NCBI GenBank assembly: GCA_965194515.1
Contig: OZ239146.1
Location: 1,922,001-1,986,000, forward strand
Length of the DNA: 64,000 nt
Direction of reading: 5' to 3'
Source of the DNA: Acidimicrobilacustris europaeus
GTDB taxonomy: Bacteria > Actinomycetota > Acidimicrobiia > Acidimicrobiales > Acidimicrobilacustridaceae
Shown here piece after piece: positions 42,836 to 52,533 of this stretch. The position numbers and the translations under genes were made by a program. The notes below the pieces were generated by a model. It was not told the DNA's origin and did no database searches. It saw nothing but the letters and a program-made list of their open reading frames with translations. Numbering within the stretch: the stretch's first letter is position 1; every line of letters starts with the position of its first letter.

Positions 42836-44104
42836 CTATTTCGAGGTCTGAGCGTCGCGCCAGGCCTGTTCGGCTCGGCGGGTGACCTCTCGTAGCGGCA
42901 GGCCCAACGCCCGGGCCGCTTGGGCGGCGTCGTCGTGTTCGGCCTTCACGCGGCCGGCGGTGACTTTCACCTTCACCGATTGTCCATCGACATCGACCGT
43001 GTCGAACGCGCGCGATTGCGGCCACCGTTCAAGTTGTGTTCCGCGCACACCCATCGTTCCGGTTTCGCGCACCAGTACAGCGCGCACCGCAGCGACCTGT
43101 GCCGGATCAACCAACGCGCTCACTGTGTGCGCAGGTCGGCCCTTCTTCATGATGATCGGCGTAAGCCAGGCGTCGTGAGCGCCCGCTTCGAGCAACGCAT
43201 CAATGGCATAGGCCAACGTTTCGCCGGTGACATCGTCGACATTTGCTTCGAGCAGCACAACCGGCTGACCCGCAACCGACGGTGAGTCAGAACGAGTACC
43301 GATTACGACACGCGTGAGATTCGGTCGATCGCCAAGGTCGGCAGTGCCTGCGCCATAACCAGCAGAACGAATTGTCATGGCCGGCATTGGCCCCCACTGC
43401 ACAACATTCGCGGCCAGCAACGCTGCGCCGGTTGGTGTCGTGAGTTCGCGCGGAATGTCGAGGCCATAGGTGGGCGCATCAGCCAGCAACGAGACCACTG
43501 CAGGAACTGGAACCGGCAACACACCGTGTGCGGCGCGCACGGTTCCTAAACCATCAGCCACCGGCGATGACGCGACTTCATCGACACCCAACAACTCAAG
43601 CGCAATGCACGTTCCAACAACATCGATGATCGCGTCGAGCGCGCCGACCTCGTGGAAGTGCACCGTTTCGGGCGGCTGACGATGCAAGCGACCTTCGGCA
43701 TCAGCCAGCGCGCGAAATGTTGCGAGTGCTCGGCGATGCACACGATCAGGAAGACCCGCATCGGCCACGATCTGCGCAACAACCGCGGCCGAACGCGCCG
43801 GCGGCGTTGCTTCGGTGTGCACATGAACTTTCGTGCCAGCAATACCTGAACGCCGCACGGTCTCGGTTTCGAGCGACCAGCCGCCGACCGGGAGTCGCTC
43901 CAACATGGAACGAATCTCATCAACGTCGGCACCCGCGTCGATCAATGCACCCAGCGCCATGTCGCCCGCAATGCCCGAGAAGCAGTGAAACCAGGCAACG
44001 GTGCTGTTGGAACTCGGCGCGGCCGGAACCGTGACGCCTTCCCACGCAACCGTTCCTTCGAACACCGCGTCATCATGAACGTGATCGTGCGAATGCTCAG
44101 ACAT
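42836..44104 (-). CDS. larC: nickel pincer cofactor biosynthesis protein LarC
   Basis: LarC inserts nickel into the pyridinium dithiocarboxylate pincer cofactor used by lactate racemase and relatives. 422 residues cover both LarC1 and LarC2 without the programmed frameshift known in some bacteria. Landmarks are WFHCFSGIAGDMALGALIDAGAD, VHFHEVGALDAIIDVVG, LTTPTGAALLAANV and LEANVDDVTGETLAYAIDALLEAGAHDAWLTPIIMKKGRPAHT. The N-terminus is His/Asp-rich (MSEHSHDHVHDD), which may help nickel delivery. Overlaps the larB end by 8 bases. Confidence 0.92.
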   Translation of the reverse strand: MSEHSHDHVHDDAVFEGTVAWEGVTVPAAPSSNSTVAWFHCFSGIAGDMALGALIDAGADVDEIRSMLERLPVGGWSLETETVRRSGIAGTKVHVHTEATPPARSAAVVAQIVADAGLPDRVHRRALATFRALADAEGRLHRQPPETVHFHEVGALDAIIDVVGTCIALELLGVDEVASSPVADGLGTVRAAHGVLPVPVPAVVSLLADAPTYGLDIPRELTTPTGAALLAANVVQWGPMPAMTIRSAGYGAGTADLGDRPNLTRVVIGTRSDSPSVAGQPVVLLEANVDDVTGETLAYAIDALLEAGAHDAWLTPIIMKKGRPAHTVSALVDPAQVAAVRAVLVRETGTMGVRGTQLERWPQSRAFDTVDVDGQSVKVKVTAGRVKAEHDDAAQAARALGLPLREVTRRAEQAWRDAQTSK

Positions 44105-44894
44105 CGCTGCGTTCCGAGACCCGAACATTCAACATGCGAATAATCGCGATCGCTGCACCAAAACCGTTATCGATTCCGACAACCGTTAAGCCCGATGCGC
44201 AAGAGGCCAACATCCCCAACAACGCGGTGATGCCGTCTAACGAAGATCCGTAGCCAACCGATGTCGGAACCGCGACCACCGGTGCCGACGAAAGTCCGCC
44301 CACAACACTGGCCAGTGCACCTTCCATACCGGCGACAACAACAATCGCATCGACTGCCGCGAGTTCTTCGGCCGCATCGAGAATGCGATGCAGCCCCGCG
44401 ACACCAACATCAGTAATGCGCAACGGGCGCAATCCGTGCGCAGTGAGGGTGGCCGCACATTCATCGGCAACCGGAATGTCGGCAGTTCCGGCCGTGACGA
44501 CCGCGACGCGTTCACGACGTTCGGCCGCTGGGCGCCACACCACTGTGTGAAGTCGCGCGTTCGTTGGATCCCCGCCCCCAGCTTCGATCACATGACCATC
44601 GTCAGCTCCAGCGAGCGCGGTGGCAACCTGCTCAGCCGAGGCCCGAGACAAAATCACCGGCGCTGAACCAGGCTGGGACAACAATTCCGCCACAATCGCC
44701 GCGCATTGTTCAGGCGTCTTACCCGGGGCGAAGACGGTTTCGGCCAAGCCCTGGCGCAGCATTCGATGGTGGTCAACCTTCGCGAAACCGATATCAGCAA
44801 AGGGCAAACGTCGCAGCGCAGTAACAGCATCGTCAGGGCTGACCGCCCCCGTGCGCACCTGTTCCAAAAACTCACTCAAAGCTTGGGCGTCCAT
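44097..44894 (-). CDS. larB: nickel pincer cofactor biosynthesis protein LarB
   Basis: LarB carboxylates and hydrolyses nicotinic acid adenine dinucleotide, the first step to the nickel pincer cofactor. The AIR-carboxylase-like domain shows VAVVTAGTADIPVADECAATLTAHG, VAGMEGALASVVGGLSSAPVVAVPTSVGYG and GIDNGFGAAI. 265 residues from ATG 44894, with GAAGG eight bases upstream. Operon with larC. The third cofactor gene larE and any LarA-type enzyme are not in this window. Confidence 0.92.
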   Translation of the reverse strand: MDAQALSEFLEQVRTGAVSPDDAVTALRRLPFADIGFAKVDHHRMLRQGLAETVFAPGKTPEQCAAIVAELLSQPGSAPVILSRASAEQVATALAGADDGHVIEAGGGDPTNARLHTVVWRPAAERRERVAVVTAGTADIPVADECAATLTAHGLRPLRITDVGVAGLHRILDAAEELAAVDAIVVVAGMEGALASVVGGLSSAPVVAVPTSVGYGSSLDGITALLGMLASCASGLTVVGIDNGFGAAIAIIRMLNVRVSERSDV

Positions 44895-44915
44895 TCCCCT
44901 ATCCTTCCCCATATC

Positions 44916-45887
44916 GTGACTTCATCTTCAGCACCAGAATCCGGCATCGACTGGACCCGCCGTACGATCGCCTTCCTTGGCCCCATCGGCACGTTTTCCG
45001 AGCAGGCGTTGCTGAGCCAGGCCGATCTCGCCACGGCCAACCTGCGCCCGATCGACACCTTTGCCAATGTGCTGAGTGCCGCTGAAGACGGAAAGGTCGA
45101 TTACGCCTTCCTTGCGCTCGAGAACGCCATCGAGGGAACGGTCAACATCACCCAAGACGCGCTCGCCTTCGATTCCGATCTGCTCATTCAGCGCGAAATC
45201 GTGCTGCCCATTCACCTCGAACTGATGGCCCGACCCGGCGTCAAGCTCGAAGACATCACGCAGATCTGGTCATACCCCCACGCCCTTGCGCAATGTCGCA
45301 AGTACTTGAACGCGACTCTTCCGAACGCGGTGTCTGAAGCGTCAAACTCCACCGCCGAAGCTGCACGCATGTTGGCCGACGCCACCGATGCACTCGCCAC
45401 AAACGGTGCCGCCATTGCCCCTGCGCGCGCCGCCGAGGTCTACGGACTCAACGTTCTTGCTTCTGCCATTGAAGATCACGACGACAACGCAACACGCTTT
45501 GTTCTCGTTGCACCGAAAACGATTCCCGCTCCAACCGGGCATGACAAAACTTCCATCGTCGTGTTCCAGCGCGCTGACGAACCCGGTTCGTTGTTATCGA
45601 TCCTTCAAGAGTTCGCTGCACGTGGCATCAACCTCACCAAGTTGGAGTCCCGGCCCACGCGTCGTGGCCTCGGCGACTACTGCTTCCTCATTGATCTCGA
45701 AGGGCACATTTCCGACGAGGTCGTGGCCGACGCGCTGCGTTCGCTCAAGTCCAAGCACGCCGAAGTGAAGTTCATGGGTTCCTACCCCGCCGCCGGCGAA
45801 CACGGCCATGCCCTGCGCCAGGAAGTGGCCGATGCTCAATCCAAGGCCTCGGACTGGATCACCGAACTTCGCAATCGCGTCGACTGA
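44916..45887 (+). CDS. pheA: prephenate dehydratase
   Basis: Converts prephenate to phenylpyruvate in phenylalanine synthesis. Catalytic domain features are AFLGPIGTFSEQALL at the N-terminus, FLALENAIEGTVNITQDAL and SNSTAEAARMLADA. An ACT domain follows (about 225-300) with EPGSLLSILQEFAARGINLTKLESRPTRRGLGDYCFLIDLEGH, containing the ESRP motif that binds phenylalanine for feedback control. Monofunctional, without a chorismate mutase domain. The start is GTG 44916, divergent from larB by 21 bases. Confidence 0.92.
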   Translation: MTSSSAPESGIDWTRRTIAFLGPIGTFSEQALLSQADLATANLRPIDTFANVLSAAEDGKVDYAFLALENAIEGTVNITQDALAFDSDLLIQREIVLPIHLELMARPGVKLEDITQIWSYPHALAQCRKYLNATLPNAVSEASNSTAEAARMLADATDALATNGAAIAPARAAEVYGLNVLASAIEDHDDNATRFVLVAPKTIPAPTGHDKTSIVVFQRADEPGSLLSILQEFAARGINLTKLESRPTRRGLGDYCFLIDLEGHISDEVVADALRSLKSKHAEVKFMGSYPAAGEHGHALRQEVADAQSKASDWITELRNRVD

Positions 45888-45915
45888 CCCAACCACCCGA
45901 CACCCAACCTGCCCA

Positions 45916-45946
45916 TTGGGGCCGACCACGACCGACTCGCTACTAT
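45916..45946 (+). promoter_or_regulatory. possible promoter of tandem tRNA-Ser genes
   Basis: TACTAT at 45941-45946 lies 7 bases before the first tRNA-Ser. A TTGGGG at 45916 could be the -35, at a long 19-base spacing. The tRNA-Arg gene at 52122 has the same TACTAT box upstream. Confidence 0.35.
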
Positions 45947-45953
45947 CGCGGGC

Positions 45954-46041
45954 GGAAGGGTGGCAGAGCGGACGAATGCAACGGTCTTGAAAACCGTCGA
46001 GGTGAAAGCCTCCGGGGGTTCGAATCCCCCTCCTTCCGCCA
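45954..46041 (+). tRNA. tRNA-Ser (anticodon TGA)
   Basis: Cloverleaf with a 7-bp acceptor stem GGAAGGG/TCCTTCC, an anticodon arm ACGGT-CTTGAAA-ACCGT (anticodon TGA), a long class II variable arm, and a T arm GGGGG-TTCGAAT-CCCCC. The discriminator is G and CCA is encoded (46039-46041). Reads UCA and related serine codons. Confidence 0.95.
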
Positions 46042-46086
46042 TTCGAAATCGCAGGGGTTTGCCCTGTATGTTGCAACCCTGCATAT

Positions 46087-46175
46087 GGAGAGGTGCCAGA
46101 GTCCGGCCGATCGGGCCTCCCTGCTAAGGAGGTGGCGGGTAACACCGCCCGTGGGTTCGAATCCCACCCTCTCCG
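46087..46175 (+). tRNA. tRNA-Ser (anticodon GCT)
   Basis: Acceptor stem GGAGAGG/CCTCTCC, anticodon arm CCTCC-CTGCTAA-GGAGG (anticodon GCT), long variable arm, T arm GTGGG-TTCGAAT-CCCAC. Discriminator G; CCA is not encoded. Reads AGC/AGU. It lies 45 bases after tRNA-Ser(TGA), probably on the same transcript. Confidence 0.95.
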
Positions 46176-46183
46176 CTCGCAAC

Positions 46184-46219
46184 GATGGGCCTCGCTTCGG
46201 CGGGGCCCATCGGCTTTTT
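46184..46219 (+). terminator. rho-independent terminator after tRNA-Ser pair
   Basis: A 12-bp stem (GATGGGCCTCGC with GCGGGGCCCATC, one G-T pair) closed by a TTCG tetraloop, followed by GGCTTTTT. It starts nine bases after the second tRNA-Ser. Confidence 0.85.
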
Positions 46220-46241
46220 GCTCCAGCGCACGAAGGCGGGT

Positions 46242-46631
46242 TCAGAGCACCCGGAATTCGCACAGCGGCCCGGTGGCGTTCGCCAACCGACGATCGGTTG
46301 TCACGACAGGAACACCCAAACGTTCAGCAATTGCGACGTACCAAGCGTCGTGAGCCGTGACGTTGTGGCGAAGTTCCCACACCCGATTGGCGAATGGTTC
46401 AAACGGAAGCCGGTCGATGTGGAGGCGGTTCACATTCCAGATCGCGCGCTGAGCGATGGCTTCGGAACATTCTCCTGAAGAAACCAGCCGACGAAAGCCC
46501 TGCACGACTTCGACACCCAACGAATGTGGAGCAACAAGTGCGTTGTCTGCAATCTCGTTTCGAGCCCGCTCAGCCGCCGGGCCAACCCGGTTCGCAGTGA
46601 TCATCACCGACGCATCGACGACCACTCTCAT
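46242..46631 (-). CDS. PIN-domain VapC-type toxin
   Basis: PIN ribonuclease of 129 residues. Acidic metal ligands are seen in MRVVVDASVM (Asp6), LGVEVVQGF (Glu), TAHDAWYVAIAE (Asp) and VTTDRRLA (Asp). Such toxins cut tRNA or rRNA and are held in check by the VapB-like partner. ATG 46631 overlaps the antitoxin stop by 4 bases. The location just behind two tRNA-Ser genes may be chance or may reflect insertion near tRNAs. Confidence 0.85.
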   Translation of the reverse strand: MRVVVDASVMITANRVGPAAERARNEIADNALVAPHSLGVEVVQGFRRLVSSGECSEAIAQRAIWNVNRLHIDRLPFEPFANRVWELRHNVTAHDAWYVAIAERLGVPVVTTDRRLANATGPLCEFRVL

Positions 46632-46888
46632 AAGCGATCCCACTTCTCGTCAGCCTCACGACGGCCGTCGTGGATGGCATCAAGAATCTGCTCGCTCGTC
46701 ACTGAGTTCTCCCACACGGACGCGATGTTGTTCATTTCCGCCAGGATTTCCGCCAGTTCAACGCGACCGCCGATGTCGACCAGCTGGGCTAGCAGATATT
46801 CCTGCAGCGACTGGCCCGCCTGTGCCGCCTTCGCGGCCAAGGCGTCACGAGTCGCTTCCGGCACGTTCCTGATCGAGATCGAAGGCAT
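46628..46888 (-). CDS. FitA/VapB-type ribbon-helix-helix antitoxin
   Basis: Antitoxin of 86 residues. The N-terminal ribbon-helix-helix is PSISIRNVPEATRDALAAKAAQAGQSLQEYLLAQL, the FitA-like form. The C-terminal part (ENSVTSEQILDAIHDGRREADEKWDRL) would bind the PIN toxin. ATG 46888 gives the standard length. Likely represses its own operon. Confidence 0.83.
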   Translation of the reverse strand: MPSISIRNVPEATRDALAAKAAQAGQSLQEYLLAQLVDIGGRVELAEILAEMNNIASVWENSVTSEQILDAIHDGRREADEKWDRL

Positions 46889-47046
46889 GCATGCATTTTG
46901 CAGGCACTCCTCACATCGGTCAATCATTTTTCGCTCCCCATCCCGATCCCCAGACCCCTTGCGCCCAGACCAAATGGGAACTCAATCACTTGGGGGAACT
47001 AGCGTCATGGGCCATTCGCAGTAGTTCTTCGACACCGGAAAAGGCC

Positions 47047-49274
<2,228 letters not shown>

Positions 49275-49275
<1 letters not shown>

Positions 49276-49508
49276 TTTCGTGTGAAGCACGCAGCCGAAA
49301 CGCCAGAAGCGACAAAAAGCGGCGCAACCTGATCATCACGTGTATCGGCAGCGCTGTTGTCGGGTTTGGTCTCATTCTGATTCTGCTGGGCGTCTTCACC
49401 AACGATTCGCCGAAGCCGAAATCAGTGGAGAAGATCAACGCGTCGTCGAATGCAGGCGCGAACAAAAACCAAACGAGCGAATCTTCCGACGGAAGTTCAA
49501 CGAAGTGA
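49275..49508 (+). CDS. small single-pass membrane protein, probable ATT start
   Basis: An open frame with no ATG, GTG or TTG, but a convincing protein plan: a basic start (EARSRNARSDKKRRN), one strong membrane segment (LIITCIGSAVVGFGLILILLGVF), then a polar Ser/Asn/Lys-rich tail ending SSDGSSTK. The frame is open back to 49152 inside icd. ATT 49275 shares its A with the icd stop (TGATT), the same geometry as the common TGATG coupling. About 77 residues, orientation probably N-in. Function unknown. A frameshift or sequencing error is the alternative explanation. Confidence 0.5.
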
Positions 49509-49565
49509 CGCCGACATCGAACGACTTCTCGCTGCCGGAATTATTGAGTAGGCCTGATGAGTTCG

Positions 49566-49880
49566 TTACGACCGACGCCGCGTCGGTCGATCAAACCGAC
49601 CAAGGGTGACGAGCAGTTCACCAACAGTGTGATCTTGTTCAAGCGGGTGACGCAATGGAATATCACCGTGAACTTCGTAGGTATTGCGGCGACCTTCTTT
49701 GGTGCGGGTGACATACCCAGCCTCAACGAGGTCGCCGATGATTGCTTGAGCAGAGCGTTCCGTGATGCCAACGAGTTCAGCAACATCACGAGTGCGGAGA
49801 TTGGGGTCGCCGGCGAGGCACACCAGGACATGGCCGTGATTGGTGAAAAAGGTCCAGCTCGGCTTCGCTGCGCTACTCAC
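49566..49880 (-). CDS. winged-helix transcriptional regulator (MarR/ArsR-like)
   Basis: A 104-residue DNA-binding protein. The winged helix reads TFFTNHGHVLVCLAGDPNLRTRDVAELVGITERSAQAIIGDLVEAGYVTRTKEGRRNTYEV, with recognition helix TERSAQAIIGDL and wing KEGRRNTYEV. A short C-terminal helix follows. It looks like the small HTH regulators common in actinobacteria. Target unknown. GTG 49880 has a GGAGG about 9 bases upstream. It lies beyond the purE end on the same strand. Confidence 0.82.
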   Translation of the reverse strand: MSSAAKPSWTFFTNHGHVLVCLAGDPNLRTRDVAELVGITERSAQAIIGDLVEAGYVTRTKEGRRNTYEVHGDIPLRHPLEQDHTVGELLVTLGRFDRPTRRRS

Positions 49881-49942
49881 GGCCGCCCCCTCCTACGAGA
49901 TGTATTTCCTGAAAAACAAAGCATAGACCGAGTTGTCGATCG

Positions 49943-50434
49943 TCAATCTGTTGACAAATTCGTGATCTTCGCGTTCTTTTCGCCCACGACGTCTTTGAGT
50001 TCTGCGGCAAAAGCGCGCAGTTGTGCTCGAAGTCCCTCGTCGCTGCGGGCAAGAATCCGAACTGCGAACAACGCTGCGTTTGCACTTCCGTCGACTGCCA
50101 TGGTCGCCACGGGAATTCCTGCTGGCATTTGCACGATCGAAAGCAACGCATCGAGACCATCAAAAGCCGGCCGACGCACCGGAACTCCAATCACTGGAAG
50201 TTCAGTAGCCGAAGCGATCATTCCGGGCAAGTGCGCCGCGCCGCCAGCACCAGCGATGATCACATCAATACCGTTTGATGCCGCTTGTGACGCGAATTCG
50301 AGCATGCCGTGGGGATCGCGGTGTGCCGAAACACAACGAACAGTGTGATCGACGCCGAATCGATTGAGAGTGTCAATCGCACCTTGCATGGCGCTCAGAT
50401 CAGAATCGCTTCCCATCACTATTGCAACACTCAT
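49943..50434 (-). CDS. purE: 5-(carboxyamino)imidazole ribonucleotide mutase
   Basis: PurE (163 residues) moves the carboxyl group of N5-CAIR to C4, a step of purine synthesis. Motifs: VAIVMGSDSDLSAM, VRCVSAHRDPHGM, IAGAGGAAHLPGMIASAT and VGVPVRRPAFDGLDALLSIVQMPAGIPVATMAV. Start overlaps the purK stop by 4 bases, so both enzymes are made together. Confidence 0.95.
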   Translation of the reverse strand: MSVAIVMGSDSDLSAMQGAIDTLNRFGVDHTVRCVSAHRDPHGMLEFASQAASNGIDVIIAGAGGAAHLPGMIASATELPVIGVPVRRPAFDGLDALLSIVQMPAGIPVATMAVDGSANAALFAVRILARSDEGLRAQLRAFAAELKDVVGEKNAKITNLSTD

Positions 50435-51555
50435 GACATCTCCGATTCTTGTTCGAGTTCTTTTGCTGTATCCAGTGCACGTTCGATTGCTTGGTCTGTC
50501 GTATCTGCAATTGCAGTCACATGACCAAGTTTGCGCCCAGGTCGCGGCGTCTTGCCATACATGTGAATAAAAACATCTGGGCTAAAGGATTGATCCTGCG
50601 GTTCCCCGCGTGTTTGGCCCACGATATTTGCCATTGCCGCAGCAGGAACAATCCGGTCAGTTGATCCCAAGGGAAGACCGGCGACAGCTCTCAGATGATT
50701 CTCAAACTGCGAGGTCGCAGACGCCTCAATGGTGAGATGTCCTGAATTATGAGGTCGTGCTGCAAGTTCATTGACCAGCAATTCGCCATCAAGAACAAAG
50801 AACTCCACCGCGAGGATGCCGACCACATCAATCGCTTCCGCAATCTTGCGGGCGATCTCCATTGCTTCGTCTTCAAGCGCCGGTGCGATGTCGGCGGGGA
50901 TGTGAACAATGCTGCACATGCCATCGGATTGAACTGTTCGAACCGGCGCGTACGTGACCATCGTGCCGTCGTGGGCTCTCACAACTTGCGCAGCGATTTC
51001 GATCTCGACGTCGACGCGGCGCTGAACAAGAACCGTTGTCTGACCCGTTGGAAACCATTCGCGCACGGCAGCTTCACTCGAATCGAGCAATACCCCTCGA
51101 CCGTCGTAACCACCTCTGGCCGTTTTCAAAACAGCGGCACCATCGAATCGTGCGATCGCTTCGAACGCTGAATCAAGATCGCTGACGACGACCGTGTCGG
51201 GTTGCGCAATCTCAAGGCGTTCGAAGAGCTCGTATTGCCGCTCCTTGTCGGTGGCAATTGCCATCGTTGTCGACCCTGGCCGGACGATGACTCCTTCGGT
51301 TTCGAGCTGCGCAAGCACCCGATAATCAACGAGTTCATGATCAAAGGTCAGTACGTCGCTGTCAGACGCAAGTCGCCGAAGGTCGTCGAGAGCGAGTGCA
51401 TCGCCGACAAACCCTTGTCGCCCGAAACTGAATATCGGATCATCAGCGACTTGAGCGAGCGACGTGATCTCCAGCCCTAGGTCGTCTGCCGCATCGGCCA
51501 TCATCACGGCCAACTGCCCGCCGCCAACAATGCCTACGCGATGTCCAGATGCCAT
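50431..51555 (-). CDS. purK: 5-(carboxyamino)imidazole ribonucleotide synthase
   Basis: ATP-grasp enzyme (374 residues) that carboxylates AIR with ATP and bicarbonate to N5-CAIR. VGIVGGGQLAVMMADAA is the N-terminal motif, AVLKTARGGYDGRGV the ATP-grasp loop, and VEFFVLDGELLVNELAARPHNSGH the metal-binding end. ATG 51555 is seven bases after TACGCT. Operon purK-purE. Confidence 0.95.
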   Translation of the reverse strand: MASGHRVGIVGGGQLAVMMADAADDLGLEITSLAQVADDPIFSFGRQGFVGDALALDDLRRLASDSDVLTFDHELVDYRVLAQLETEGVIVRPGSTTMAIATDKERQYELFERLEIAQPDTVVVSDLDSAFEAIARFDGAAVLKTARGGYDGRGVLLDSSEAAVREWFPTGQTTVLVQRRVDVEIEIAAQVVRAHDGTMVTYAPVRTVQSDGMCSIVHIPADIAPALEDEAMEIARKIAEAIDVVGILAVEFFVLDGELLVNELAARPHNSGHLTIEASATSQFENHLRAVAGLPLGSTDRIVPAAAMANIVGQTRGEPQDQSFSPDVFIHMYGKTPRPGRKLGHVTAIADTTDQAIERALDTAKELEQESEMS

Positions 51556-51562
51556 TGGGTCA

Positions 51563-51568
51563 AGCGTA
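51563..51568 (-). promoter_or_regulatory. -10 element (TACGCT) of purK-purE, near-leaderless
   Basis: TACGCT on the minus strand followed by seven bases and ATG 51555. Confidence 0.4.
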
Positions 51569-51645
51569 GGCGAGCGACGAAATCTCAAGACCAAGAGAAT
51601 CTGCGGTGCATGCCTCCGGGAAACATTAGCGGCAATCTATTTCCG

Positions 51646-51880
51646 GTGTTAGTATTCAGGAAACAAATAGAAGATCGATTTCGCCGGGGAAGCCCTACGG
51701 ACGCCGACATTCTGAAGAATCTGACCGATCCGGCGATTCTCTTCTTCTTTCTCGGAGTCACCATCGGTCTGATTCGCTCGAATCTTGAGATTCCCGCTCC
51801 GATCGCCAAGTTCCTGTCTCTCTACTTGCTCATGGCCCTCGGCTTCAAAGGGGGCCAGGCTCTCGCCGAAGCCGGCACCG
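51646..51880 (+). pseudogene. 5' fragment of SbtA-like sodium/bicarbonate permease
   Basis: The frame contains ILKNLTDPAILFFFLGVTIGLIRSNLEIP and PIAKFLSLYLLMALGFKGGQALAEAG, the first two membrane segments of the SbtA/DUF897 bicarbonate permease family (normally over 300 residues). Similarity stops near 51880, where the frame runs into a Ser run and antisense of another gene fragment. The natural start seems lost as well: an M would be expected directly before DILKNL but the codon there is GCC, and the nearest start is GTG 51646. A decayed gene at a deletion junction. Confidence 0.6.
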
Positions 51881-52043
51881 CATCGAGTTCGAGTTCGAGT
51901 TCGCGCCGGAACATCGCCACCTTGTCAGTCGCATCGGCCAGCACCATGCGCGTGGCCGTATCGAGCTGCAGCGCCGGGCGGGCATTCCACATCCACTTTG
52001 CGTGCCAGCGACCTGCAAATGGCTCCGGATGTTCCAGTTTCAT
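51860..52043 (-). pseudogene. 5' fragment of a glycosidase-like gene (alpha-L-rhamnosidase type)
   Basis: From ATG 52043, preceded by GGGGGATGG, the minus strand encodes PFAGRWHAKWMWN and DKVAMFRRELELELDAVPASA, which resembles the N-terminal domain of GH78-like rhamnosidases (W-x-x-K-W-x-W and FRRxxxL). The open frame ends at 51822, after running into antisense of the sbtA fragment. Only about 60 residues of the original remain. Family call is tentative. Confidence 0.4.
51885..51902 (+). repeat. three tandem GAGTTC units at a gene-fusion scar
   Basis: GAGTTC occurs three times without gaps, right where the sbtA fragment and the opposite-strand glycosidase fragment meet. On the minus strand it encodes ELELEL. 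Confidence 0.7.
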
Positions 52044-52081
52044 TACCCATCCCCCTGACCGGGACGGTACCAGCCATCGGA

Positions 52082-52111
52082 TTTCACCACGGTCTGGGTG
52101 GGCAGTACTAT
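52082..52111 (+). promoter_or_regulatory. possible promoter of tRNA-Arg
   Basis: TTTCAC at 52082-52087 and TACTAT at 52106-52111, 18 bases apart, ending 10 bases before the tRNA-Arg gene. Confidence 0.4.
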
Positions 52112-52121
52112 CTCCCTCGCT

Positions 52122-52198
52122 GCGCTCGTAGCTCAATTGGATAGAGCATCTGACTACGGATCAGAAGGTTGGGGGTTCGAGTCCCTCCGAGCGCGCCA
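52122..52198 (+). tRNA. tRNA-Arg (anticodon ACG), integration site of the element
   Basis: Acceptor stem GCGCTCG/CGAGCGC, anticodon arm TCTGA-CTACGGA-TCAGA (anticodon ACG), T arm GGGGG-TTCGAGT-CCCTC, discriminator G and encoded CCA (52196-52198). The gene is intact, but everything from 52149 onward is also present at 60545-60599. The 3' part therefore came with the element and the original 3' part lies at the far end. Confidence 0.95.
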
Positions 52199-52203
52199 CA
52201 TAA
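52149..52203 (+). repeat. attL: 55-bp direct repeat in tRNA-Arg
   Basis: Starts TCTGACTACGGATCAG in the anticodon arm and ends with the CCACATAA just after the tRNA. Identical over 55 bases to 60545-60599; the copies differ at once outside it (G versus A on the right, CA versus GG on the left). Confidence 0.92.
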
Positions 52204-52253
52204 GTGCAGTTCAGAACGTCAGGCCACATTCTATCCGGCCAATGTTGTGTCTG

Positions 52254-52276
52254 TGGGGGGCATTTTGGGGGGCAAC
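52254..52276 (+). repeat. G6-rich tandem repeat inside attL (probable integrase arm site)
   Basis: Two copies of TGGGGGGCA, at 52254 and 52266, exactly 12 bases apart; the second continues AAC. The same pair, same spacing and orientation, occurs at 60423-60445 inside the other end. They lie about 50 bases in from attL. Confidence 0.7.
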
Positions 52277-52343
52277 CCGGTCCGCTAAACGCTCTTTCGG
52301 GCAGTTTCGGTAACTCATTGATGCGGTCGAAATATGGGTACTA

Positions 52344-52356
52344 GTCGAACTTCGAC
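52344..52356. promoter_or_regulatory. palindrome GTCGAA-C-TTCGAC upstream of mod
   Basis: A perfect 6-bp inverted repeat with a one-base centre, about 33 bases before the putative mod promoter. A further half-site GGTCGAA lies at 52325. It could be an operator for the restriction-modification genes, but no controller gene was found next to it. Confidence 0.3.
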
Positions 52357-52388
52357 CACCGGATAAATCTGAATCGCGAGGCAATACC

Positions 52389-52416
52389 TTGTATCGAAGC
52401 CAAGGGTTGCTATACA
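52389..52416 (+). promoter_or_regulatory. possible promoter of mod-res
   Basis: TTGTAT at 52389-52394 and TATACA at 52411-52416, spaced by 16 bases, both near consensus. It is the best sigma-70-like pair in the 280-base leader before the methyltransferase gene. Confidence 0.45.
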
Positions 52417-52468
52417 CACAGCCAGAGATACATCTGAACGGTCAACGCAAGTGCCTTCAAGGAGACCG

Positions 52469-52489
52469 ATGAGTGCTCTCGTGGGGTGA
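52469..52489 (+). CDS. six-codon mini-ORF before mod
   Basis: ATG 52469 follows AAGGAGA with ideal spacing and encodes MSALVG before TGA. The TGA overlaps GTG 52486, which is in frame with mod. It may be a translational leader that feeds ribosomes to mod, or leftover coding sequence after a frameshift. Too short to claim as a peptide with a function. Confidence 0.3.
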   Translation: MSALVG

Positions 52490-52533
52490 CTAACCTGCGC
52501 CTTCAAGGCGAGCGGACTGGACGACACGACGGC

